IMG/VR virus record: IMGVR_UViG_3300043775_001610
Location: 46,253 to 110,252 of that record
Reading direction: 5' to 3' (one strand)
Source of the DNA: a virus
DNA: 64,000 nt
Position numbers and translations under genes: made by a program. Of the stretch, positions 9,501 through 16,184 are shown piece after piece. Position 1 is the stretch's first letter, and the number at the start of each line of letters is the position of its first letter. Below the pieces are notes generated by a model. The model did not search any database. It saw only the letters and a program-made list of their open reading frames with translations, and was not told the DNA's origin.

Positions 9501-11105
9501 GGCATAGTTCCTAAGCCTACTAAAGTCCAAGATAAGGATTTCCAAGAGTTTACAGGAATACCTTCAATATATAGATCTGTCACTAATAAAACAGATGAGG
9601 GCCCAGTTGGACAAGTTGATCCTACTGCTGGAAAGATTGTAGATTACGCTGGGGCATTAACATTTTTAACTCCGTGGCGTTCATCTAGTCGTATGGCTGC
9701 AAATGCCGCAGCTTCTGCAGCACTACCAGCAGCTCCACCATTATCACCAATCGAAATGTTCAGAGGACAGTTTGATAGTTTTGATGTAAGTGGGTTACCA
9801 AAAGGCACTATGAGCACAGGACCAAGAGTAAAACCTTGGGAATATGAAACATACAAAAAAATACTTGCAAGACATTATTTAGCGAAAAAACCAGACCCAA
9901 GAACATTGACTCAACACGAAGTCGCAGTTCTTGCACACCAGAAGGTTCCTGGCTTTGAAGGGTTAAGGGTTCATGACGAATACACTGCAGAGTCAATTGC
10001 CGACAGCTTAAAGTTAAGAGCTACCTTTAATTACACTTCTCCATTGACGAAATCGGTATCCACAGTAGAAGAGCTTTTAAGCAAGTCTTTATTTCATGGT
10101 GGAAACCTACCAACGGTAGATGGAAAAATTGATTTAAAAAATAGAACTGGATTAAACAGCTGGTACGGCGGTCAGATGTTTGCCGCAGAAGATTACAAGC
10201 AGGCCTTAGCATACCTTATGAGATCTCCAGAGAATACAGTCTATTCTGTTACATCTGCATTAAAGAAAGAAGATGTAATAGACCTTAGACATAATGCAAA
10301 CACGCTAGCTTCACAGCAGCCTTATGTATTTGCAAAATTACTAAGAGACATAGAGTCTGGTAAAATTGCACTTCAAGACCATCAGTCAAAGGACTATGTT
10401 ATACAAATGTTGATAGGTCAAGAGGGTGGAAGATATCCACGTGCTGCAGGCTCTGGAGCACTTAGAGATAGAATTTTCCAAAGATACTTCCAAGACATTT
10501 CTCCATGGTTAGCAGAAAACGGAATAAAGGCAATTATTCATAGAAATGGAACAAGAGTTGCTATCCCAGAAATAGGAAAATCCGTAGCAGATAACCCAAC
10601 TAAGGTGCAAGATTTTAGCGAGCTAGGTACCGATGCAATAGCCTACACCACGGTAGAAAATTCAATTGCACAAATACAAAAGCATACTATAACTGGCCAA
10701 ATGGTTAAGGATCTTATTGAAAAAATGGGCAAGGGACAACTACCCTCCTCACTTGAGTCACAAATACTTGCAATGCTTAGAAATCCTACATTAGTACCTC
10801 ATAAAGCATTAGGTGGATTAATTAAATCAACAGGAATGAGACTACCTAAATTTGAGGCGGGAATCAATATGGTTCCACAAGACATGCTAGCGTTAATTCA
10901 TAAAAATGAAGCTGTGATCCCAGCCAATATGAATCCATTTAATCCAAATGCTAAATCTTCAGCAGTAGCATCAGGATCAGTATATAATATTAATGTAGAG
11001 CTAAATGGAACTACAGTAACAGCAAAAGACGTTGCAATGGAAATACATAGAGAAATGAGAATTAAAGAAATGGCATCTGGAGTAAATAGAAAGGTTGGTG
11101 GGTGA
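561..11105 (+). CDS. Giant tape measure protein with embedded kinase-like and ADP-ribosyltransferase-like segments
   Basis: 3,514 residues; GTG start with AGGAG at 550-554. The protein scaffolds tail length and is usually ejected with the DNA. The first ~600 residues have the typical TMP make-up: helical N-terminus, then hydrophobic segments near 540-570. More membrane-like helices lie at about 1890-2010, and a coiled coil at about 2340-2470. Gly-Gly modules followed by a 'ready to be displayed' pattern (SDSIPAMLSDGEYV near 2750; a related C-terminal module ending in KNEAVIPANMNPF near 3440) are common in phage tail proteins. Two segments do not look like TMP. Residues ~1370-1560 carry K1392, D1478-x4-N1483 and D1491-V-G. 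Residues ~3170-3340 carry an H3179-G and a downstream YGGQMFAAEDY pattern. At ~1.5 Å per residue it would span a tail of up to ~0.5 µm, less whatever the folded domains use. Confidence 0.93.
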   Translation: MADEQIVTSIVAKADLSSLVSEVHRASASLQQLQRELLSSNRAIAASTKLANNLFRDTLTGSGQYSSHFVNLNSDVDKFGKNLDAGRLKLKNYFSTFREHATTQKGMIRELAKEQVMLQNAVLQPLGRNAQGLMQYNVMIPRGLDAVRNSAQLARMEMQIMNRALSEGAGSLINWGKNTQWAGRQLTVGLTVPLTMFGAAAGKAFREADAELVRLTKVYGGLASTSAQDLKAIREEVVQTAKSLSQTMGASFKDTIALGADIAATGKMGNDLLESISETTRLSILGEVDRQDAMKATLSIQTAFKQNTEELTESINFLNAVENQTSTTLADLVEAIPKAGPVIQQLGGDVKDLALYLTAMREGGINASEGANALKSGLASLINPTKQTVGMMSDFGIDVMGMVAKNTGDTTGLLTDLQKALDSLDPLSKARAMEQMFGKFQFARMSALLNNLGKEGSQTLQVMELMKASTSDLAGIAERELGMITESASGKYRRAMESLKASLADIGEDFLPVATKLVNAAAKILDFFSNLPSPIKKAVTFLAGFTALVGPLIMLTGVLANFFGYITKGIVQLRAFFMKANGWKMLTPEIIAAQKAAEMVENAFYSDAAAAQVLHNALQKLVLDYQNLQAASMKNAVPVNPGVSTVGGAPVMVAGRRVVDPNDPYVGDVNTRAMSHINPRDPNNPATIFGGVPGAVPVNRGISRTPQVYMHDRLPNIEGLTSIKGISTGIVPGEAAKFHALMATLGMQTKQEVAELKKTIAMGGTVSRELLDTFDDILPITQRFADSAATQAAVIVQQMRNAEITVEQAKARILALNAQIEADMGTAVSMYAAGRGRTLDLTRAPMMDQPVVDANGQFTLRDLYKKKANASVMEEFGRLRGVRTFGAPYSIQTTRMPRFNTGGDVESFGPNKTMVSGPSSINYDDRLGEVPLGGYVLNQQASMDPANADLVAMAPSTYLNNGGSITAALTPREVVFGPQIQRMPELYAAVDAANSGYNFGGQIMAGITGYGKKTSNTPGSKMDERLFKKQYKEYLRFINNPRYEDDMRVRMIMLDAAELSYTAKMPMDQAIKTATSNFDSAKIQSGGSDEKFVKIRIKQVQDLEKKHKELKVKNARTADTSSSKALNYNLNKVRDAMLADKSFAAVHDLIKDVSPTTFKNRKGMPIIQGLHDRAHFRRRGTLGYMTSGYMGLAAVMPSGINNIMSRLETLGLSRDVLNLNAADARENFALALKKTGMDKFATVDDLYAAVMDDGKFKTKAQIESGNVVRANRKQRDSWSMFLRAAATRQKWIPGRPPRLVPAGYNLGGMIPGGAISRNRLNYGNIAPLLRLLTPSQQLKVLGHARAMSFTGRSPYPNTSYSHIISPSTGRSFPVPGVGGVYDDDQKNRVFFKAVPNEKSLVAETHGTAIGRILKVITPVQTRKTIPNPLDPTGKSKFLGAESPYDEGFINPNTSIPGKFSQDEVLDQLITSLIFGNKDLSRANVHGRRLADVGNGGVLAKASMNDDYAKTMPSMEEMAMINLLQVRGGARKDFAHDTAPIIAQMTPKQYGDAIREKMKAAYPELKKYILAIPKKERKPYLAMLERFETGMDVDWAKYHSMHANPKFNAGGPVGGGPVQRNRYAYGRKKDGSRRLGNPAARAAQERARAERSAAYNPSSGSSYTATGNPQMQVARVPFVGGTGVRGNAYTGVPTESMARTVGVMRLAQFPHMNMPTMPMNIPGIGNTSAITAAFASMGNSIKRDSMQLAKAIKFNAQYISMSTKESAMSIVNRTKSAANTVMTYTKAISSQVLASSKAQVSRLKSAGSRFYNSIVAEQNAYAATRYPVGQAPPQGFFGPGYVGKYKDLGEGLQSRKVGSLGFRRTEYLVNGVSMTAKQAKAEGVRIPQRANGMSVGAQMGIGMAGSMGGMALMQQEKVKVFGTEMSGMTAGMGLMAATSIIPMLPLAKMLAGIKAGAASAKAAIQGFSMTMKGLRAGIALLARFAKGFGPIGIAITIATAGFKIYKAIQDDWQDARMGLSMTAKAAEQAGVKYFNLQETMQGYLDKQKAVAVAAKASQFNSIGMPGLPKSVEDVKKAKEEGKALKEVIESINRSTSTEETKRLLSTQKAQYIAGGMSVEEANRKLYGALLNSNKAMQAYDILGNSAFGKIVDKATAAEYAVGNLINTLNKGSGTADWYKEVAVGFEGLINTFQAATSSLIGTKDAMGNVIDDYKAYDMVMSSSEKMYPGFTAPIGEEAYDNLSKTNKLLAGIVTKSDSVKSILAKWSLFTSGVSYDLSKIGPELAIQLAGFSEAVGSGITQLTKAGGDATTFGKVGSALEKLKKQVNAVSAASQRAAAAAQRSAQEELKLLDKKLKAIDDEKNKKLESLRATQEASNYALELQKLQIEYADAVSRGDMAAANRAQLEIDQLTLNRQSELAQKAIEDAANRAKAPIEKSKNAIQDKADRDNNANQNATDNAAQAAEVSEKLVGFQQSYNELIERGIKAKLMPDPERIREEKKVQEGLLALAKELQTAGTGNTALAKAVREGFQKLKLFDKDGNPVSLTTKAPATTGSGMPKIGPDGKVVTPSPIINPDLLKQFSKDMLAVSDIAEKITGGKTNLDRLRVDLLQALGVNPDKLSKTGVAGKTTGTGLPGDPKKYFDSSGREISEKEYKSLPVGAPKGANGVSGETYIVPIKGLSNREFTGYPDVSLKFAKANGGKLTFQDTNGYIYYSNGKVTKDGKTVGAWLAALPGGNGRLKSYHEGGKVFGEGTATSDSIPAMLSDGEYVFSAKAVDAAGGPDVVDNWHKALRRADGGPIYPLGKKPKSAYNSKNQPTGSPYGRYWGELERLYQSSPIGFDKNGKPIFNNAGKDPWGGVEIPGLPFSGKVGQFSDYWHQLAEQPRKYSGPGMGLDKDPMRYAGSGASMGGIGNGAYGVGPLMFHAGGAVGHKHDVNPITKAFRFFKNAMNNGTNPASSMIMDIINQAGYLGQTGLSSLTKGIVPKPTKVQDKDFQEFTGIPSIYRSVTNKTDEGPVGQVDPTAGKIVDYAGALTFLTPWRSSSRMAANAAASAALPAAPPLSPIEMFRGQFDSFDVSGLPKGTMSTGPRVKPWEYETYKKILARHYLAKKPDPRTLTQHEVAVLAHQKVPGFEGLRVHDEYTAESIADSLKLRATFNYTSPLTKSVSTVEELLSKSLFHGGNLPTVDGKIDLKNRTGLNSWYGGQMFAAEDYKQALAYLMRSPENTVYSVTSALKKEDVIDLRHNANTLASQQPYVFAKLLRDIESGKIALQDHQSKDYVIQMLIGQEGGRYPRAAGSGALRDRIFQRYFQDISPWLAENGIKAIIHRNGTRVAIPEIGKSVADNPTKVQDFSELGTDAIAYTTVENSIAQIQKHTITGQMVKDLIEKMGKGQLPSSLESQILAMLRNPTLVPHKALGGLIKSTGMRLPKFEAGINMVPQDMLALIHKNEAVIPANMNPFNPNAKSSAVASGSVYNINVELNGTTVTAKDVAMEIHREMRIKEMASGVNRKVGG

Positions 11106-11698
11106 TGAGTTTTCAAAATCTATCTAAAGGGTCAATATTATACATAGAAGCACCAGACCCATTTGCAATTGATTCAGCTACTAACACATTTGACTACAAA
11201 GGAGCAACAGTAACTGCTCCAGGAAACACATATGATGCTACAACTGCAACTAGAAACGGCCTTGCATATGCTAATAAAACAACTACGACAAAGTTTAGGA
11301 GAGTTACTGAGCACAATAGAGGCCCACTGACATTAGATAACACTAGAATTGAGCAGTCAGCCAGAATGTCAAATGGAACTATGAGAAAGTATTTTATTGC
11401 AGACAAGATAAGTGTTAGCGCTTCTTGGGACATGCTTCCTTCTTTTAGAAACGAAACAGTTGATGGTGGCTGGGGAGCGGAAGATATAAAGAATTTTTAT
11501 GAAAGCGCAGCTGGTAGAGGAGCATTTAAAATAAAGCTTAACCCAACCGTTTTTTCAACAGATCTTATAGAGCAATCAGACGGAGCTCTTGCAGATGACT
11601 ACACTTATACCGTAATGTTTACATCTGCTGATTTTACAGTTGCAAAAAGAGGACTTCAGACTTATTGGGATGTAAGTATAACTTTGGAGCAGGTATGA
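11105..11698 (+). CDS. Putative minor tail / distal tail protein
   Basis: 197 residues, starting at ATG 11105, which overlaps the tape measure stop (TGATG); a GTG three bases upstream is the alternative. It follows the tape measure gene directly and overlaps the next tail gene by 4 bp, so it sits where phages of this kind encode the distal tail protein. The sequence is Thr- and Asn-rich and beta-prone, with no signal peptide or catalytic motif. I do not recognise the family; the function is inferred from order only. Confidence 0.6.
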   Translation: MSFQNLSKGSILYIEAPDPFAIDSATNTFDYKGATVTAPGNTYDATTATRNGLAYANKTTTTKFRRVTEHNRGPLTLDNTRIEQSARMSNGTMRKYFIADKISVSASWDMLPSFRNETVDGGWGAEDIKNFYESAAGRGAFKIKLNPTVFSTDLIEQSDGALADDYTYTVMFTSADFTVAKRGLQTYWDVSITLEQV

Positions 11699-14600
11699 TA
11701 TCCGTAACAACCGCTACAAGCGATTTGCTTAAAAAGGGATATTCAGTTTCAACATCAGCTGGTGCTACAATTGAGTATAATTTAAACACAATGGTGGAAT
11801 ATATAACTGCAACATCTGATGCAATGGAAAACAACTATACAGTTGCTTTCCAAAAGTTGTTTCCAATAGACACAATATATAAACCATTCAGGCCTTTATC
11901 TGCAGGCATTAAATATTTAGTTCATACAACTGGATACACAGATACTCCAGTAGATTCTTTTGAAAATCCTAGAGATATACAAATGGGAACAAAACCAAGA
12001 CTCTACTATCCTGGCCCAGACATGGTATACAAATATTGGCTTGCCCCTAAGAATGAAGACATTAATATATCATTGCAATATTTTTCCGATGAGGCAAAAA
12101 CTACAGCCAAGCTAATACCTACAAATAAAATTATTGCTAGGTTTGAAATTAATCACGATACCCCAACTTCTTGGACCATAACTGGAGTAAAGGAAGATAA
12201 TACAGCTATACCTTTAGCAACTGGTCCTGGCTCTGCGATTAACATAATAACTGGTGAAGTAGCAATATATTATAATGGATCAACATGGTCAACTGACTCA
12301 TCAACAATAAATTATACTAGTTCTCAAAAATTAAAAAAGATATCTTTGTCTGCAGTAAATTCTAATAATGACAAGCTAATTGGTGTTATTGAGCTTAGCC
12401 CTAGGTGGGTACTTTCCCTTGATTCAGACGTTGTTTCATTTTTAGTTAATAAAGAAACTACGTCAGATGATACATCTGTTGTTCCAGTAGGAGTAATAAC
12501 AGCAAACTATTTAAACTTATCTATAATAAAACCACACTCTACATCTAAATCAATTATTGAGTATGATAGGTTTTCTACTACAATAGATGACACTAAAATT
12601 TACTTGTTTAAAAATGCTATTATCAGACCTTATGTAAATATAGGCGAAGGCTCTTCAAGTCAAAAGGTTTACCAAGGCCTATTTTATATAAACTCTTGGA
12701 GCCTTTCAGAATTTGGAGAAGCTTCAATAGATGCTACAGACTCAGCAAAAATATTACAAGATACTTTATGCCCACAATTGCTAGTTGAAGACTCACCAGT
12801 AACTTCAATTATTAAAAGAATACTAGACTCAGTTGGATTTTCTACTTATAAAATTAATTTAAAAAGAGGGCTTTTGAATAAAGTTGATGATAACTCAATA
12901 CCATCACTAGCATATTGGTGGTCAGATGGAGATAAAACAGTTTGGGACGTGCTGCAAGAATTATGCAGAGATATTCAAATGAACGCTGTAGTTGATGAGA
13001 ATAACATTTTAAACTTCTATAGTAGAGATTTTATGTATGATAAGAATAGATCTTCTGTTTGGACATTTACTAGTGAAGATATAAAATCTGGAACAAATTT
13101 ATTATACGCACCAAACATACAGTCTTTATCAACAAAAGAACTTTTTTCTGCAAATCAAGTTAGAGTAAGGTATGCAACAGCATTTACATCTACAAATAAT
13201 GAATCATCTTCACCATTATGGAAATCAGATACATCGTTTCTAGGAGCTGGGGCGCTTGCAAAACCAATAACACTTTCTAGTACAGACTTCGAGCTTAATC
13301 CAAATACGGTAATTGGCGCCAGAACAGATAGAATCATGGATCAGTTCAACGGATATGTTTTAATTAATGGAGAAATTATTGAATATGATGGAGTATATTA
13401 TCAATATGTGCCAAAGGGAGAAGATGAATTTGCACCTCCAGTTCTAATTAAAACTCAGTCAGATATATGGAAATATTCATCATTAGCAAAACCAGGATAT
13501 GAATTTTTTAAGCCAATAAATAAATACAATATTAAAACAAGAGGAGCATTGAAAACTTCTCCAGATACACATGATCCAGCGCCAGATTCATATATAAATG
13601 AAAAACCACCTGCCACGCAATATCCAAACAAGTTTAACATGTTGGGTATAACTTTGGCCACACCAGATACCGCTAAGTCTAAAAAAGAATCAGGAAATTA
13701 TTATATTCCATCTGCACAAGAAGGAAGAAAGATTAAAAAGGGATTTTTGTCAATTCCTAATTTAGATAAAGACAAAAAAAGTTTTAGTATTGCTGTTAAA
13801 GAATTTAACTCAATTGACACATCTAAAAACTATTTTGCATTTGGAACAAGAATGTTTTTTGAAAGCCAGCTTAACACTATAGAGCAAGTAGGAGGAATAG
13901 GATTTTGTTTAAACTCTACTGGAACTAATGGATACTTTTTACTAGTAAGAACAACAGCATTTGCAGGATTACAGAAAAACATAATGATTGTAAGAGTTAA
14001 TCAAAATGGAAAACTTACAGTTTTAAAAGATAGTCAGCAAATTTCTACAAAAACAATGGGAGCAGTAGATCCTGGAGTAGAGTACGGAATCGACGTGTTT
14101 GTTAAAAAAACTAGCCCACTTAAAAATGAAATAACAGTTTTTATTAATGGGTTTAAGATAACAGCAACCGATAGCGGATCAGATTCCCCAAGTACTTATA
14201 TACCTCCAATAGCAATTACTAAAAATGTAGGACTTCACTGTGGTCAAGGAACTGCTTATTTTGAGTATGTTTATGCAGATGACATTACTGAAGAGGTATA
14301 TGAAAAGAATAAAAGCCGTTCTGCTTATGAGCATAATGGTGTTTATTCAGACGATACCCTTTCAATGCTTTATGGAGATATCATTTATAATGATGGAGAT
14401 ACTAATTCGGATAATGCTGGACCAGTCTTTGAGTTTGGAACAACAGCTAGAGAAATTAAAAAAACAAAAATTTCATATGATGACAGGCCAGCAAAGCCTA
14501 TTATGTTTAGAACATCTTTAAATAAATATGTAACTCTTTTAGACCAAAAATTGCAGCCATTTGGAGCAGAAGGATATGTTCTAAATAATAGCTCTGTAAC

Positions 14601-14979
14601 AGTACCACTAGACGATAGCAACAACACAAGCTTTTACGTACTTGGAAATTCAATTACTAGGTCTGGTTTTATAGATTACGATACAGATCAGTCAGAAGAT
14701 TCTTCAAATAAAGAGCCAGTAATATTTCAATCAACCTGGATTCAATCAGAAGCAGACGCTAAAGCGCTAGCAGAATGGATAAAGGCAAGCGTATTGAACA
14801 AAGGAAGAGTTGTTGAGATGAGCGTGTTTGGCAATCCTTTAATATCTGCTGGAGATATGGTTAGCATAAGCTACCCAATATTGGGCATGACAGAATTAAA
14901 CAATAAATATATAGTCACAAAATGCACACTAGAATATAGGGAAGGATTAACTACCTCAATTTCGTGTAGAGCAATCTAA
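11695..14979 (+). CDS. Tail tip / baseplate hub protein with a concanavalin-like insert
   Basis: 1,094 residues. I place the start at ATG 11695 (ATGA overlap with the previous stop, GGAG-type site just upstream) and not at an ATG 30 bases earlier. The middle part contains a VWDVLQELCRDI...NNILNFYSRD segment, and the C-terminus ends with GDMVSISYP...YIVTKCTLEY. Both are typical of siphovirus hub proteins of the gp27/Gp37-like type that close the tail tube. Between them, roughly residues 670-860, lies a beta-rich region (FFESQ...GGIGFCLN...GFKIT) resembling a LamG/concanavalin carbohydrate-binding fold, which could bind the host wall. The hub call is moderate and the lectin-like insert is weaker. 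Confidence 0.65.
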   Translation: MISVTTATSDLLKKGYSVSTSAGATIEYNLNTMVEYITATSDAMENNYTVAFQKLFPIDTIYKPFRPLSAGIKYLVHTTGYTDTPVDSFENPRDIQMGTKPRLYYPGPDMVYKYWLAPKNEDINISLQYFSDEAKTTAKLIPTNKIIARFEINHDTPTSWTITGVKEDNTAIPLATGPGSAINIITGEVAIYYNGSTWSTDSSTINYTSSQKLKKISLSAVNSNNDKLIGVIELSPRWVLSLDSDVVSFLVNKETTSDDTSVVPVGVITANYLNLSIIKPHSTSKSIIEYDRFSTTIDDTKIYLFKNAIIRPYVNIGEGSSSQKVYQGLFYINSWSLSEFGEASIDATDSAKILQDTLCPQLLVEDSPVTSIIKRILDSVGFSTYKINLKRGLLNKVDDNSIPSLAYWWSDGDKTVWDVLQELCRDIQMNAVVDENNILNFYSRDFMYDKNRSSVWTFTSEDIKSGTNLLYAPNIQSLSTKELFSANQVRVRYATAFTSTNNESSSPLWKSDTSFLGAGALAKPITLSSTDFELNPNTVIGARTDRIMDQFNGYVLINGEIIEYDGVYYQYVPKGEDEFAPPVLIKTQSDIWKYSSLAKPGYEFFKPINKYNIKTRGALKTSPDTHDPAPDSYINEKPPATQYPNKFNMLGITLATPDTAKSKKESGNYYIPSAQEGRKIKKGFLSIPNLDKDKKSFSIAVKEFNSIDTSKNYFAFGTRMFFESQLNTIEQVGGIGFCLNSTGTNGYFLLVRTTAFAGLQKNIMIVRVNQNGKLTVLKDSQQISTKTMGAVDPGVEYGIDVFVKKTSPLKNEITVFINGFKITATDSGSDSPSTYIPPIAITKNVGLHCGQGTAYFEYVYADDITEEVYEKNKSRSAYEHNGVYSDDTLSMLYGDIIYNDGDTNSDNAGPVFEFGTTAREIKKTKISYDDRPAKPIMFRTSLNKYVTLLDQKLQPFGAEGYVLNNSSVTVPLDDSNNTSFYVLGNSITRSGFIDYDTDQSEDSSNKEPVIFQSTWIQSEADAKALAEWIKASVLNKGRVVEMSVFGNPLISAGDMVSISYPILGMTELNNKYIVTKCTLEYREGLTTSISCRAI

Positions 14980-14990
14980 TAGCGTAATGG

Positions 14991-14996
14991 TATAAT
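14991..14996 (+). promoter_or_regulatory. -10 box for a leaderless transcript
   Basis: A perfect TATAAT lies 6 nt before the ATG at 15003, which would put the transcription start on or next to the start codon. No convincing -35 is present. It could give extra transcription of the fibre genes downstream. Confidence 0.45.
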
Positions 14997-15002
14997 AAAT
15001 AA

Positions 15003-15326
15003 ATGGGAATTCAATCAGGAAAGATATCCGTAATATATGACGATGATCCACGCCTAGCCGATGTTTGGAAGGGTAATATTGGAGACACTAAATCTGTTGG
15101 AGAGTCAGATGGCTTTGGCGGAGGCGGGGGCGGAGATGATGGCCCAGGAGGCCCAGAAAGACCACAACTCAGCGATATAATTTTTAAAGGGTTTCTTCCT
15201 TATAGCGACTCTTCTAATGTACAAAGAATAAAAGCAAAATTTAGAATTTACAATTCAAGCAAAGAAGAGATAGATGGGTTCGCTCTTGCACTAACTAAGC
15301 CAGACACACAGGGAGGAAGACCGTGA
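15003..15326 (+). CDS. Small structural-region protein with a poly-Gly linker
   Basis: 107 residues. It has an acidic N-terminal segment (VIYDDDPRLADVWKGNI), a Gly/Asp/Pro-rich linker around residues 38-52, and a beta-prone C-terminal half. The last codons overlap the GTG of the next gene. It sits between hub and fibre genes, so it may be a small tail-tip component or adaptor. I do not recognise the family. Confidence 0.6.
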   Translation: MGIQSGKISVIYDDDPRLADVWKGNIGDTKSVGESDGFGGGGGGDDGPGGPERPQLSDIIFKGFLPYSDSSNVQRIKAKFRIYNSSKEEIDGFALALTKPDTQGGRP

Positions 15327-16183
15327 TAACAAAATTTGGAAAAAGATTTTTAACTAGCTATATTGCAGGAACCTCCTCTCTGGATTCAAAAGAGATGGCT
15401 TTGGGTATTGCAACAAATTCTGAGTATCCAATATCTGATACAAACTCAAGATTAGGGTTTGAATTCTATAGGGTTCCAATTAGGCAAGGCGGAATTAATA
15501 TTGATACAACAACATCTCCAACAACTTATACCGTAATTTTTTCTGCTACTCTTCCTACAAACATATCTGGAAAAATTAATGAGATTGGTATATATTCTGG
15601 ACAATCATATGCTAGACATCTTTATAGCAGCAAGTTTATTTCAAATTTCGAATTGCCTTATGAATGGACTCCAGAGCCAGCGCTAGATCAAGTTAACAGT
15701 AGAGTTTTAGATAGCTCTTTAACGTTTACTTCAAACTCTACATCCCCACAAGAGTATACTTATCCACTGTCAAATTTAGATATTTCTGGGTATAACCCAC
15801 TTGATACAATGTGCCTTTGCTATAAAGCAAATGATGCAAACCTGTCTTCTATAAAAGTTAGACTCTACAGTTCTGATTCAGACTATATACAGTTTACTTT
15901 TTCTGGTCATTCGGTAGGAGATAACATTAAGTCTGTATTTATGTCTAGCGGAGTAACAACAGGAACATTTAATCCAGAGAGCGTTAGTAAGGTTGGAGTA
16001 ATAATTACACCAACATCAGCTCAAACATCTGTATCTATGGATGGCCTTAGAATAAATGACGAGGACACCTTTGACCCAGAATACGGATTAATTGCCAGAT
16101 CGATACTTGACTCAACAATGATCAAGGTCCTTGGAAGAGAATCTAAGATAGAGTTTAAACTAGATCTGTCGTTTGGAGTCTAG
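15323..16183 (+). CDS. Putative tail-tip / baseplate adaptor protein
   Basis: 286 residues, GTG start overlapping the previous stop by 4 bp. The first ~100 residues contain YRVPIRQGG...NEIGIYSG, a pattern seen in phage tail-end proteins in which a beta-sandwich repeats the 'EIGIY' strand. The C-terminal part is a beta-rich Ser/Thr sequence. It lies between the hub and the long fibres and probably anchors a fibre. There is no enzymatic motif. Confidence 0.55.
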   Translation: MITKFGKRFLTSYIAGTSSLDSKEMALGIATNSEYPISDTNSRLGFEFYRVPIRQGGINIDTTTSPTTYTVIFSATLPTNISGKINEIGIYSGQSYARHLYSSKFISNFELPYEWTPEPALDQVNSRVLDSSLTFTSNSTSPQEYTYPLSNLDISGYNPLDTMCLCYKANDANLSSIKVRLYSSDSDYIQFTFSGHSVGDNIKSVFMSSGVTTGTFNPESVSKVGVIITPTSAQTSVSMDGLRINDEDTFDPEYGLIARSILDSTMIKVLGRESKIEFKLDLSFGV

Positions 16184-16184
16184 T

